A stretch of DNA of 64,000 bases from Lepisosteus oculatus (GCF_040954835.1 NC_090712.1:9698784-9762783); one strand, 5' to 3'; shown: positions 1-13,019, numbered from the stretch's first letter. The notes: generated from the sequence alone by a model not told the origin. Translations and numbers: made by a program.

Positions 1-3000
1 TATGACTTGCAAGGTGATACGGCTACTGTCAAAGACAATGCAGCCCAGGACACCCTGTTCTTAGAAGCCATAGTGGGGATAGGGGAGTGTTACTGTCCAA
101 GGCAAAATTATATTTCAAAACCACCAAATATCAGATATGGCCCGCAGCAAAATTTGAACAAACAACTTGCAAAAGACAGAACCCATAATTACGAAAGATA
201 TCCATCTATTTCATTTTAAAACTCAAGGCTTTCCAAATGGAAATACGGCGCTTTTCCAAGTCGCATGAAGCAGCTCAACTTCTGACTTTATGTTTATATG
301 TAAACGTCCGAATTGTAATTAGATCTAGAAAGAAAGAAATGACAATATATTAGATGCTTTTTGATGGAGAAATAAACACATAAGAAATGTTAGCACATGA
401 GAGGGGGACATTTTGATGTTGTAGATGTGTGGATGGCAGTAGCAAGTTCACCAGTGACCTCATTCAGCTGTGTTTTAAACGAGTCAGAGTGAGGGTTTCC
501 ATAACATGGCTGGGTAGCCTGTTCCATACTCCTAGAAACCTCTGTGCCACGATCTGTCTCCTGTCCTCTGTTTTGAAAGCACTTCCAAAGTTTCAGATCG
601 TTTCCTCTGGTTCACATTTTCCATTCCATTTGGTGCCTTTACAGCGTTTGCTGCTCCTCTTAATTTAGTATTCTCTGCGGATGTAAATCAGGGAGACCAG
701 TATTCCTGGAACTTATCCCCAAGGCACTCCATTGATAAGGCTTTCCATGATGAAAAGGAACTCTTAAAAAGGTGTGAAGTTCCATACACAAACTGTAACA
801 TGACTGCTTCAGTTCCAGTTCACTTCAATAGTCTGAACTTCTGCCATCCTTTAGTTAGCGACATTTAACAAGACCCTAGCAGCCCTGTTCCCCGTCACAT
901 ACAATAAGAGTGAAGAAGAGAGGATTTACAAAGTGCCACTTACTTCTTAACCAGTTGCTGCATGCAGCTTGAAAAATGCCTAAATCAAGAAAAGGCATTT
1001 TTTCTATTAAGAAAAATGACTGTTCTGTTAAATTAAAAAGAAAACTATCATTTATGCTTCTTTTGCTTGTAATTCTGTTTATAGTCTGACATTCAATTAG
1101 GCAGGATTTTAACTGTAAGGTTGCGGGTTCAAATCCAGGTGGGGCACTACTGTTTATGCTTAATCAGGCTATTTCGTTTTGACTTTTCCACTTAAACTGT
1201 TCTGGTGTAAAAATTCGGTGCTCTCCAGGTCACTACTGTAAATTGAAAGTATTTAATAGAATTATCTGGTTAGTTTAAAAAAGTTGTATAGTCATTAAGT
1301 GCATCCAAATTCCTGAACACTGCTCTAAAGAAATTATAAATTAACTGATCACTGGTATAAAACAGTAGTGCCCTTGAAAGAAGTTGATAAACAAATTAGT
1401 TCCACACATTAGTTCTTTTAAGTCTAACTGCAGTTATTGCAAAACTTGCTGTTAATCTCCATTATCAGCACTGAAAGCACTTTATGTGGCAAGTATACAC
1501 AATGTGTTAATTACTGTACATTACCAAGCTTAGTTTAAAAAAGGTCATTTCTTTGAAACCCAGAAATAGGCACAACAGATTGAAGAGAAGGACTTGGAGG
1601 GTCTTTTCATCTCTATTTCATCTCATTTAAACATACAAAAGGATGTCTCTTTTTAATGTTTTATAGTATTGCTCTATGAACATTAAACCTCATAAGAAAG
1701 TAAATATTTTCAAAAAAGGAAAATACAGAAGCTACCTAGTCCACATTCGCTTTTAAGACAGATAAACTAATTTCTAAAATCTGCTTCAGCAAATACAAAA
1801 AGGAAGATTGTAGTTACTGAGACTCCGTGAGAAACTGAGAAACTGAGAAACCGCTTTTTCCGAAACTGTACAGGCTTTAGGACTGCAAAAATGAAAGGCC
1901 TTTCCCATTTCAAAAGAAACAGAAAACTCCTCTAAGAATAAGGAATTAAAAAAGGAGTTTCTTTAGATGATGATATAAGACAACATGAAAATAAATGTAA
2001 AAGATCAAGACAGGGAAGGATAGTGTCATTTAAACTCAGGCACACCTGTTTAAAGAGAGAGTCCTTTTGCTTTCTAAGATCTGAATCAACCTGAACATAG
2101 TTCTGGACATTGAATCAGATGTATTTGTAGTATGACCTATCAACATTTTCCATCCTGATCTAAATTTAGACCGGTGCAGCACGTTATTAAACCGCTGTAT
2201 TGGTGTCATAAGCTTCCTGCTTCTGCCGAGGTAATGTTCCATACAATCAGAAAAAAACAATGTGTAAATGCTAGTTTTAACGTTTATTCTGAACAGCTTA
2301 ATGGATAGTAGCTATAAGAAATTCTGGGAATTAAATTACTAGAAAAAGGAGATCATTTGGAGTCCCGCTGAACAATGTGTGGACCTATCTAAGGAATATA
2401 AGGAAAAATAAATGCTCATTCACATTAAAAAAGAAAGCAACCAATAAAAGCAATCAACAAAAGACAGACATTCAAAGGGTGTTCTTCACACTAGCTTGTG
2501 AAAGTCTAGCTAACTGAACTGCAGCTAAGCAGTGGCCATTAAATGTGAATTTAGACTGCCCCAGCATTCCACCAACTTCACAGACTGACGTGACCCAGAA
2601 AAGAGTTTCATGTACTGGATTTGCATATAAAGCCTGTTATGAGCGGCTTAGATTTCTCTTATTGAGAGTACCATTTCAACACCATCTAAACACGTAATCC
2701 ATGTTATTTTAATCGCAAACGCAAACCAATATAAAATCATACAATACCAGAAAGTCTTAAAGTACAGAAAATACTGCAGTATATTACAAAATAAGAAATA
2801 TTTTAACAATTTTGGCCTAGAACTCTTTATTTTTAAATAAAAAACTTTTGATGTCTTAGAATTCCTCACAAAGATGTCATACACAGACTTTAACATGTAA
2901 ATTAGTAACTTGCGTTTCAAGATAAGTGCTCTTGCCCATCTATATTTAAGCATGACTCCAATTATTCTGTAAAAGGAAAAACATCTGGAAAACAGGAAGC

Positions 3001-4098
3001 CCATCAAGAACAAAGTCTAAAGTACTTTTGTTATAAAATTACAAATACAGCACCTATTTGGAATGTTCAAGCTGTGTGTAGTTGGATATATCTTTAAATG
3101 TGAACTAAAAAATATTTTTCAGCAAATGTCCTATTTTCTGATACTGAGATTTCTGATAAACCAATGATAAAAATAAACAACACACAGTCCTAATGGACTT
3201 CACTGATGATCTTTATTACTCAGGTAGGTTGCATCTGTCACTGTGCTTGCATTAAATATTGAATGTCTGTTTATACAGATTCTTAATCAACTGATTACTG
3301 CAATCTTAACTCAACAGAAAAAAATCACATGACTTAATATCAGTATTTTATCTTCTCAACATTTCTTGAGATAGCAAAATAGTGAGCTCAAGTCTTATTT
3401 AAGATGTAATAAAAACTTCAGTGAGTTTGAGTCAGGATTTAAAATAATAAGTAGATGCGTTAATTGATTAAATAGTGATACCTTACAAATAAGTGATCTT
3501 ATTTAAAAATCCAAATAAGATTATGAATGTGCCCGATAACCCACAGACGTAAAACACAGACTGCTATGTTTTCACTGTGCAGTGCAATACATAAATAAAG
3601 TATTTATGTTGGAGAAAACTTGGCTGCAATTTGTGTCATATACAGTAGGTATACTTTTCCAGTTTCATTTGATCCTCTCTAGTTTCCTTAGTTCTCATGG
3701 TACAATATTGTGCTTACTCTATAAGCTCCAAAACCCATTGAGAGGTAAGTAACATCTTAGAGAATATTCAATGCATAAATACACATGATACAATTTGTCA
3801 TGCATTTTCACAGCACGGTGGGAAAACATTGTCCGGTGTCACTTAACGTCTCACATATTTGGAGGTCTCGGTAAGGTAAATCTGATGAACTGCGTCAAAC
3901 GGCCTTTTCAAATCCAAACTAACTCGTTCACCTGCTGTTATGTTTACTTTGGTTTCCTCAGCTCCTTTAAAACTATTTGAAGTATTTCGTCTCCTTGCTC
4001 TGTCCGCCATTTCCTCAAATAGGCTCAAGAGCCCGAGGCTGACATTGACCCAGTATCGCTAAAAATGGCAGGCCAGGCAGCAGAGGCCACACGGAGCT
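1..4098. other. AT-rich non-coding DNA, probably COMMD1 intron 2 or downstream
   Basis: No exon could be supported on either strand. Short open frames here are random in composition and lack splice sites or recognisable domains. The third and last coding exon of COMMD1 was searched for by its expected leucine-rich C-terminal sequence on the minus strand and not found, so this stretch is most simply COMMD1 intron. A tRNA-derived SINE fragment near 1.1 kb is listed separately. Around 1836-1860 there is a short direct repeat of GAGAAACT. Confidence 0.5.
1100..1215 (+). repeat. tRNA-derived SINE fragment
   Basis: A good RNA polymerase III B box (GGTTCAAATCC, 1126-1136) is followed by GTGGGGCACTACTG and then a degenerate version of the tail that follows tRNA heads in fish SINEs (a 'ctgtt...ttaatcaggctatttc' segment, then a 'tctggtgtaaaaattc' segment). 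The A box end is eroded, so this is a 5'-truncated old copy and not a tRNA gene. Confidence 0.55.
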
Positions 4099-4560
4099 TT
4101 AACTCATGAAGGCTCGCTCTTCTTCTTTGTAAAAAATATCAGCGGGACGTAGGGAACAACCCTCTTCATTATCTCTCAGTACCACCAGACTGACTGGTAG
4201 CAAAGAAACAGACCAGAGCACATGGAGAGCTGCATAACAAGGGACACTTTGGAGAGCTGGGGAAGAGGAATCGCCTGTACTCTCGTGCACCGATGCACAT
4301 AAGGGGGCCATTAATGTCTTGAATTCCTCGTCTTGCTTGGGTCGTCGCCAAAGAGGGACTTCAGGCAACAGCCTCTGACGCCACCGGTCCAAGAAGACCT
4401 GGAGTTGATCTGCACTCTCCAAAGTTCAGCAGCTTTGCAACAAACCACTGCTTCAATTCCGTAATCACGTTCAAGATCTGGTGCGAATATTAGGAAACGC
4501 AAGAAGAAAAGTTGCCAAACCAGAGTTCGTTCTGCTCCAGATGCAATCTGACTATTAAGG
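4099..4560 (-). pseudogene. possible decayed coding fragment with a frameshift
   Basis: On the minus strand two protein-like segments lie end to end in different frames. Reading right to left, after a possible acceptor (CACCAG, about 4485) the first contains ELKQWFVAKLLNFGE. The frame then shifts by one near 4420 and continues as QLQVFLDRWRQRLLPEVPLW and on to a stop at 4099. Both look like a helical, Leu/Trp-rich protein rather than random translation. I do not recognise the family. If both belong to one protein, the frameshift makes this a pseudogene. Alternatively the second part alone is a 3'-terminal exon, using the acceptor GTGCAG near 4411, of an unknown minus-strand gene. Chance open frames are a real possibility. 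Confidence 0.3.
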
Positions 4561-4649
4561 ATACCTAAAGCGAAATACTCAACTGCCAGAACATTTATAG
4601 CCAAGTCTTCCTCTGTGCAGGAAAGTGTGTAGTTAAAAGCCACTTCCCG

Positions 4650-7600
4650 TCTTGAAAACAGTCATAAATGTTACACTGAATATAAAACACACAAGCTTCT
4701 TCATTTGTGGAGGTTCTTTTCAGCCTACCTCTCTTTAAAGCTGTCTTGAACTGGTTTTAAACCACAAAGACCCCCTGCTTAACTTACTGATGTCTGCAAG
4801 CAGCAAAAGGAGATGAGAGTAGTGTAGTCATGTGGCTTATACTTAAAATAGTGTGTATTCTTCGTGCCAAATCTGTCTGATAAAACACAGATGTCAGGGT
4901 GGTATACTTTGCTGTGATACAAGGACATATTTTCAAAAGGCTGTACAGTTATTTTTAAAATAATCGTACCGTTTATGCTCAAAACTGTTATTAAAGATCT
5001 TTTAATTCAGATATAACCACAACTGTAATTACAATTTTACAGGATGGATTGAAAATTGTTACAGCAGTGTCCATGCAGAAATTTGTAGAAATTGCTCTTT
5101 TTCATTCCCAGACTATAGCAAGACAAGACCTTTACACCCTCATCTGAGCACTGTAGCTACAAAGATTACTCGCAGACAAAAATACAATTTGACCACTTTA
5201 AGGAGTTCATATCATGAGCTATTACTGGATTGAAACTGTAGCAGTCTAACCTCTTGTCCTAATAGTAATAGAAATACCTCCAAGTCCAAATAGGTATAAA
5301 ATCATCTTCCAATGTTATATCTTTCAATACAGCATGTTCGACAAAATACAGATCCATTAAAGGGTCTGTATACAGATCAAAGCAATATTAAATACTTGTC
5401 AGTATCCCCAAACAATTCAACATGACTTGATCACACTTTCCAAAAAATGTGTATTCTGGAGGACAACTGCAATGATTTCTACAAGTAAACATGGCTCTGA
5501 GTTTGAAGGGGAAACACTCTTCCTGAAAGAACTTTGCCAAGGTGGAGAGGCCCCATGGGACCATTGTTTGTCATGAGCAATGCAAGCAGGGAGAGCTGAA
5601 CACAAACACACACAGCAAGCGAAGGCACTGTGGAGAAAGATAACATTTTGTGTGACACAGATAAAACTACCATCCTTGTTTTTGATTGGAAATCTTCTTT
5701 GTTGATTAAGTCTTCTACCGAAAGAATAAACAGTATATCTTAAAACTACAGTGCCACCTTTGACAAAGCATTTGAGGAGACTCATTTCACTTGAGATTAA
5801 ACTAAAGTCCATGGCAGGTTTTTAGAGAATAATTCTTATCTTTACCAATAGTGTGTGATGCCAGGTGCTGACCACTGACCAACATCATGCAAAGTGGTAT
5901 GGGCTGGCAAGTTTCAGATGTCAGAGAAAAACTACTTTTTCAGATGAGGTTTTATGTTTGTTTCTTTACAGACAGCAAAATCAGAAAGCAGGAAATATAA
6001 ACATCTTTCCGACATCTAAAATAATCGATGCACAGTTTCTCAGCTCCATACTGATCACAAGAACTCCTAGGGTGGCCCCAGAACAAATTAATTACAGTGT
6101 CTAGTTTAAAGTTATAGTCAGTTATTCTTCTGTCTACAACAACCTCTTTTACAGAACCTATAGTAGTTCCATCTTTTTGCCTCATGTGCAATTTATGCAT
6201 ACAACCATTTCTAAGAAGAAAAAAACTGCAAGATAATTCAGGAATGACTAACACACAGGACCAAGAGTAATCCATATCACTAGTTATTTGGTTCTTGCTG
6301 TTATTTAATATTTTGAAACATCTCAAAAATGTATTACCTCACAAGGTGTTCTAAGATTATGAAACTTAACCCCTGTTATTTGCATTCTTGTCTTGAGAAA
6401 CCCTTCCTGCTTCAAAGCCCACAAGGGGGACAGCATGTTCCACTTTACCCAAAATTTTTGTTAATCTTAGATAATAAGTACCTTCAGTGCACTGCTTGTA
6501 AAACACCTCACTTTACTCAAACCTCCCAAAAAACTAGACACGTTGAGCCAGAACAGAAAGTTTAAGCTACTCAAAGAGTAAACTGTTCACAGATTTCATA
6601 TCATGTTCTCATGATAAATATTGATATTACACAATTCAGAAACTTAACCGCATCTTCAAATTCTTTACTTTCAGATGCCATTATTTAAAAGTTTATTATT
6701 TGTTGAATAGCTCAGTTCACCCTTATCCTCCATATCAGGTATTATCTGAACTACTGTTTGTGCTCTGATCAGGAGCACCAGAAAAAAAAACGGATTGAGG
6801 AATTTGATATTATTAAGAAATACAATAAATGTAAGATGTAAAAAAATTAAAGTATTTAAAGTGATACCGATTAAGTTTACTTGTTTTATGTTTATTGACT
6901 TTATGATCAGGTGTGTTGAGATAATCTATCTATTTATCACAACTGTAGTAAACATCGCTCTGCTCTGTTTCTTCTGGCTATCTGATTGGAGTGGTATATC
7001 AAGTTGTAAAATGATTCAAGAGCCACTTTCACAATCTTGTTGATACTGTGATAAGGAGATAGTTGTTGTATCAGTGGCTTAACATCAACACCAGAACTTT
7101 AACAAAAAACTATAAAAGGGTTGTTCCAAATGAAAGCAATCAAAAAATTGGCATTTTTGACCTCTCCCCTTTATAATTTCAAAAAGGTTTCCATAAACGT
7201 GTGCCCATGAAAGAAACAGGAAAAATATGATTTCCAGATCTGGATGACCAGGAGACATTAAGTGCTCAGAGTTGACCAAATTTGTTGCCTCTTTCCTACT
7301 ATAGGGTATCCATACATATCCTTGTCACTTGGTAAACACATGAGGGTCAACAAAGTTGTCAAACTAGGTTGAGGTTATGTTTTAAACATTTGAACTCAAT
7401 TACTAAAAAAAGTTAACTTTCTTCTTTTCTTCCTTTTTACATACATTGCGGTCTAGACTCGTATTTACATCTCCTGCAGTTTTTGTGTTGTACTAACCAG
7501 TAGCTAATACACTTGAATAGGGGGCGTCAGGGCAAGTGTATTTTCAGGTCAAACCATGGGCCTCTGAGGCTCAGTTTTTACAGTGAACAAAATGGGTCCA

Positions 7601-8338
7601 AAATGTGTCAAGCCTGAGCATCTCCAATTCCTGAATGGATCCAGAAAGCAGATTCTGTTTCTCCCAGGAACAAACTTTTATTGAGATTTGTATTATAAAC
7701 AAAACTGGTACGGTCAACAAGCAATTGATCTCATATGAAATGACCCAAAATAAAATGCCACCCAGCACTATTTCCTCTGAAGACAACAGAGAAGCTCAAT
7801 ATCGGAAGCCTCCTCTGTGGTCAGGTTACTTTAGCATTCAAAGAAAAGGCAATGGCCTCACAATGGCCAAAAGCTACAAAGGAAGTTCTTGTCTAGGTGG
7901 TGGTGCAAACTTAATCTCTTATTCAAAGTGTGTGCCATAAATTCCATACTCAAAGCTAACAGAACACAACAGCAAATAATCTGGTCTCCTAGCAGTTTCT
8001 GACACATAGCCAATCAAAAACCTGTTGCCATGCAAGCCTCAGGCCCCCTGAGGATCGAGTTAGGAAAATAGTGCAATGGCATTATGAATCAAGACTGTCC
8101 TACCAAATTATCTGCTCAGTGTTTTGAGGGGAAAAACTCCCTGGAGCTTCTATCAGAAGTTCACAGCTACTCAAAGCCAAGTATTGCTCTCTTTGACAAG
8201 GAGAACAAAAGAGCAAACTATGACTAAGTCACTGAACGCCCCACAGTTATCAGATGGTTTTCCTGGAGAAACAGAAAAGCTTTTTTGGTCTCTGAAGAGG
8301 GAGAAAGCCTTTGCTGTGATTTCCATGACTGGAAAGTC
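4650..8338. other. non-coding, AT-rich; no gene seen
   Basis: Unique-looking intronic DNA. The longer open frames (for example 131 codons at 5417-5812 minus and 124 codons at 5952-6326 minus) show no domain, no flanking splice pattern and ordinary base composition, so they are not called. Confidence 0.5.
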
Positions 8339-8370
8339 GATTATATTATAAGTTGTCTTATAATATAATC
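8339..8370. repeat. perfect AT-rich inverted repeat (hairpin)
   Basis: Arms of 14 bp, GATTATATTATAAG (8339-8352) and CTTATAATATAATC (8357-8370), are exact reverse complements separated by the 4-base loop TTGT. Pairing stops at the next base on each side. It could be a cruciform-prone palindrome or the relic of a small terminal-inverted-repeat element. No further element structure was recognised around it. Confidence 0.8.
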
Positions 8371-9221
8371 AGCTGCTGTAACCACCCAGAAAAAGGCACT
8401 TCAGAAACAATTCTACAGAAATATTATTTGAGAAATATATCTTTTGTATTTCATGTATTGCTTCATCTTGCACATGACAATGGTGCAGGCCTCTTCGCTA
8501 TCCTGAAAAGCTGTCACTAATCATCGTGTGGTTAATGACAAGTTTGTCTCCGGTCTGTTGTTGCCTCTTCAGCAAGAAAGAGTGCAACTAAGATCAAAGG
8601 GCATCTTTGCCGTAAACGTGCTGCATCACTTTGAGAGCACTTGTGTTCTTCACAGGACAGGAAGTGAGCGGAACCACAGTGGGCCATTTGTACGCGCCAC
8701 GCAGTATGAGGTGGTCTGAAGGCTTTTGCGCGAACTGAAAAGCCACTGCACAGTCTGCCCTAAAATCAAGAGTTCTCTTTGGGGTCTGAATCGCAGGGCA
8801 ACTGATGCCATTGCAATCAGACACAGCTTTTAATTCTATGTATGCTGAACGTAGCCGTTACATGGTTAACTAGCCAAATGCATTTGAAAACACATCACAA
8901 ACCATCATTCAATAATCAGAAAGTCAGGCTTGCATGTGAGGGTCACAGTATCTTGGAGCCCACGCCTGAAGCACAGAGTGCCAGGCAGAAGTGAGCGGAA
9001 GTAATCACTCTGGCCTAGGTCCACCACAGCTAAACCTCGCCACCATGTCTTCAGTGGGCAAGAGGATACTGGAGCCCCTGGAGAAGATCCCAAACCAGAA
9101 TCAAACCAAACAGCAGTGCAGCTGCAGGGCCAACTACCACACCACCTTAGTAAGTCGGAACAGAAGCCAGAAAAGACAAAGAAAGGAAAGAAACGGCAAC
9201 CGTGACCAGAAAGCGCTCTAC

Positions 9222-9503
9222 CTGCCCGGTCCGGCCCAGCTCCAGCTCCACCAGGGCCACGGGCGAGCCGATCCGCTCGGCGCAACGGGACTGCGTCTGC
9301 AGGTCCGCCCTCCAGCTCAGGCCGCGCAGGCTGCTCTCCCAACGGCTCTGCTGAACCAGGCCGTCCCGGATCTTCGGCTTGTGGTTCTTCCAGAACCGGG
9401 AGAGGGCGGCCGCCTGCTCCCCGCTCACGCCCCCCGGCTTCTTGGTGTGGGCCGTCAGGAAGGCCTCCAGCTGGGTGAAGTCCATGTCGGCCGAGGCGAT
9501 GGT
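9222..9503 (-). CDS. COMMD1: COMMD1 coding exon 2
   Basis: The exon translates to 94 codons beginning TIASADMDFTQLEAFLTAHT and containing QSRWESSLRGLSWRADLQTQ, the unmistakable COMMD1 core linking the N-terminal helical domain to the start of the COMM domain. It has an acceptor (TTTCAG, just above 9503) and donor (CAG|GTAGAG, at 9222), both phase 0, matching the end of exon 1. It is much more GC- and CpG-rich than its surroundings. The final exon (about 38 residues in human, the end of the COMM domain) should follow at lower coordinates but was not found. The overlapping plus-strand open frame at 8991-9638 is only its antisense shadow. Confidence 0.95.
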
Positions 9504-11725
9504 CTGAAACGAGGGGACGCGGAGACAGTCAGGGGCCCAGGTCACAGCTTCTTGTTTGGGCACCGGCTGTGGCCCTCAACAGTTTATTGCTGCCCATCTT
9601 GCAAGCATCCATGCATTTATATCCCTCTTCCGCCATAAATCACTTGAGTGTGAAGAGGGTTGATATAAACAAGACAGAGGCTCTGACGTTTGGGCTGAGG
9701 CTTTCCGAATCCAAAAACCAATGCTTATAGAAACAAAACTAACACAAGCAGAACAGAACATTTTTAAATTGCTTTTTTGAAATGAATGTCGGGCATGAAC
9801 AACACCTTGCATTTTGCTTATAACAGGTTTTCAGAGAAGAACAATGGCTTCCAATCCATATTCTCCCTATTTATTCTCATTGGAAACTTACTAAGATCCT
9901 CTTTTTGTAAGGTAAGGTAAAAAACTAATACTCCTAATTTTAAACAAATACTATTAATATGCTAATAATATTTTGTATATAAGAGCACTCTTGCTCCACT
10001 TCTGGAATATCCTCTGATGTTCTAAGGATGACGCAGAAAACATTGAAAACATTTTAAAGTGAAGAAACCGGAGCTGTTCGTCACTGTGAGTGCTGTGTTG
10101 TATTACAGTGTTAACATCACGTTCACATAAACCAAAATTTGATCCAGATAAGACTCAGCGGAGAACAACGTTTGCATTTTAATGAAGCAGGACTGTGTAG
10201 TTTGGTGGTTGGAATAATTTTGGCCTGGATTCATTCACTACTGAGCCCCTCCAGGACGTATTCGAAGCGCCGCTGCTTTACAGTTGACTTTTGGCCCAGA
10301 TTTGACACAGTGCCCTGAAAACTTTCCACTCCAGCTCTCAGGTTGTCTTGTACCCTGTAGCCGAGACATTCTTTAGGCGGTGCACACCAAGACTGCCAGC
10401 CAAATACCGTTTGTCCAGAAGTACTGTTTGTCCTTTGATGGGGATGGTTGCGTTTGTTGTATTGTTGTGCTGCAAAACAAATTTTCCCTAGGCAATAATG
10501 AAGCTTATTGTCGCCTGCAATGCTGAACTAAAAGTCCAAACAGGAAAGTCCAAACAGTTCCCTTTTGTGCAAAAGCATATCTGCTGGAAGAAATAAAAAA
10601 ACTCTATGACAGTAGATCATAGAGTAAAACTGTACCAGTTGTAATAGTTATTAATCACCGTATTATTTTTGCACTGTTCCCCAAATTACTTTTGCAATAT
10701 TTTGTCCTGTTGTAAACTTTTCTGTTTGCGTATTTGCACAGTTTTTGATTACACTGTTATTGTTATTACACTGTTCTTGTTATTGTGTTACTGTCTATTG
10801 TCTTGTCTTCTGTTCTACTTATATACTGCACCTGAGAGACTAATGAGAAACACTTTTCACTATACTATGCACCCGTGTAAGTATAATGACAAATAAAGTT
10901 GAATAGAATAGATTAAACAAAAACTGCAAATATAATAAGCCCACATTGTTTCTTTGTATCCTATTTTGGATTTATGTCTGTTAAGTGGTTTAAAACAAAC
11001 TACAGTGTACAAATAAGTCTTTTTAGAACTTTCTCAACAATTTGGATCCTTGCTTGCCATTTTATTTTACAAAAGCAGTATATATAGGTGTTGAGAAATG
11101 TACTATTGTGTTAGACAACACTGCCCCATGCAGGGAAATCTGAGCAGTGCAGCCTACAGGACAATATTGAAGGACTGAATGTGACCTTCTGGTGCAATCG
11201 TAGTCTCACCTCACTGGTGATTCCAATGAAGCTTTTTGCTGTTATACAGTTGAAAATGAAGTTATTATTTTTTGTTATAATAAACAATAATCGAAATATT
11301 AAGTATTACTTAAATAATAATATTATTATTTGCTACTGTTGTTATTATGTGCTACTTTAATAAAAAAAATAGCTCAAGGCTTGAATTGTGCTGTTAAATG
11401 TAATAGAATAGAATCGGATTAAAGATGTTTCAACTTTATGATCTAGGGAGTGGCCTGATCCAGGGGGGACTGTCCAGGGGAGCCTTCTGTGTGAAGTCTG
11501 TATTCCCTTCCCATGTCTGGATGGGTTTTAACCAGGTTTCATTTCATCTTTCAAGACATACTGTGATGGTAAAGGGTGTCTTTAAATTGTCCCCTTGCTG
11601 GTGTGTGTGGGCCCTTATCAGGGATAAGTGGCTCCTGTTGGATGATGAAACAATCACTTCAGGAACTCCCACAAATATCTTAAGGAATATAAATATCTTA
11701 CTCAACTTGAAGCCCCACCATTCCA
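9504..11725. other. COMMD1 intron 1, distal part
   Basis: Intronic DNA between COMMD1 exons 2 and 1. It contains an old interspersed repeat near 10.65-10.92 kb (listed separately) and a TAA/ATT-rich stretch at about 11265-11345. No coding exon is supported on either strand. Confidence 0.6.
10650..10915 (+). repeat. interspersed repeat, LINE-like 3' end
   Basis: The segment runs through T-rich 'tttgcactgtt', 'tattgtcttgtcttctgttc' and 'atactgcacctgagagac' sequence and ends in ACAAATAAAGTTGAATAGAATAGA. That ending is the 'caataaagttgaatt' terminus seen on many dispersed 3' ends of retroelements in fish genomes. A shorter GAATAGAAT-type end recurs at about 11403. Family assignment is not possible by eye. 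Confidence 0.45.
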
Positions 11726-12290
11726 ATTAACTGCAGTACTTCAATGCAGCCAGCTCCTTGTAATGAATAATTACTATATTCATTCTTCTGTCAATTTCGG
11801 AGGACCTGGTTGTAGCACAATTCTGCAATAAAGCAGGTGATTGGAGGGAACTGAAGCTAATAAGCCCTGCTTTTAGGGTCTCTTCTAATTAAGTTTGTTA
11901 ATAGAATTGTTGCTACCAATTGCCTCCTATTTTTTCAATGGCTTTATAATTGATTTTCCTCTTAAAAAGTCATCAGGTGCATGCACTGAATTTACAGAGC
12001 CACACTGTGCAAAGAGGTAATGACCAGCTTCCAGTAATGGTCCTCCAATATCTGTTTTAGGGCAGTAATAGATGCTTTTCATTCAGGAGAATTAAAACCT
12101 TGATTGGAGTAACTCACTTCATTGTCTTCAGCTAATGCAATATTTCTCAGCCCTACTCCTGTCTCTTCTGATTTCTAACTGGGCTCTTTGTCCATTAGGC
12201 TAACTGATCCACAGCTGAGAAACTGAATGCAGTTTAATTGAGCTCCTCACAAGCAAGATGGGGTTATAATTACTATCAACCTGGAACCCG
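11726..12290. other. candidate conserved non-coding element in COMMD1 intron 1
   Basis: About 560 bp with an even, repeat-free composition rich in homeodomain-type cores (TAATGAATAATTA near 11760, CTAATTAAG near 11887, TTATAATTGATTTTC near 11944) and compact motifs such as CAGGTG. It differs in texture from the surrounding intron, which carries eroded repeats. Such blocks in gene-dense developmental neighbourhoods are often ancient enhancers. OTX1 lies in the wider neighbourhood of COMMD1 in human. The call rests on appearance only, since conservation cannot be tested from one sequence. Confidence 0.3.
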
Positions 12291-13019
12291 TTCAAACCTA
12301 CCCTCATTCAGGTATGTAAAAAAAATGCACGCCTGCAGAACACAGTGTGATTTCCACCTGTGCCACCACCGTTAAATGGTCACCTATTAAAAGACAATTA
12401 AGGCAACATTGCTGAAGACGCACTGAGAGACAACTGGACGGAGATTTCTCACAACAGCACATGTGCAACTGAGTATGTTTGAACCCAAAGACCGGGTACA
12501 GTCCTTCTCGAGCAAGAAGATTGATTAAAAAGATATCAGTAATTAAGAGTGTAGGTGGAACGGATACTTAAAGATGGGTTTATTTTCCATGAACAGGCCG
12601 TTGATGCTAAACTCCAATTCTGAGCATAAAGAGCATTCGTGGCATTTGACAGATCTGAACCTGTATTATTTTATGAGCATCCTCATTGTAAACGTTAGAG
12701 TCTTAAGCAGCGATCGAGCAATTTACCCTTTACAATTAAGTTCTAATTACAATTACAATTACAAGTGCACTCAATAATAAATCGGGTGACTCAGTACAGC
12801 CAGCACCATGCGTTGTTAAATGTCGTTCTTTAAATGGGTAGTTATTTTAAACACCTTCATGTGTCACTTTCACAAAAAAGATTCATGCATTTCCAACACC
12901 TTATTGCCAAGCCCAGCTGACTCTAGGAATGCCAGAACGTTTCAAAATACTTTTTTTTTAAGTACAGGTAGTTAAATGACTTGAATAGTAGGGCTCACAG
13001 CGCAAGTCAAGATAGATAC

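Noticed and set aside
5417-5812. 131-codon minus-strand open frame
   Set aside because: No domain, no splice context and ordinary intronic composition.
8991-9638. 215-codon plus-strand open frame
   Set aside because: Antisense shadow of the GC-rich COMMD1 exon 2; no domain of its own.
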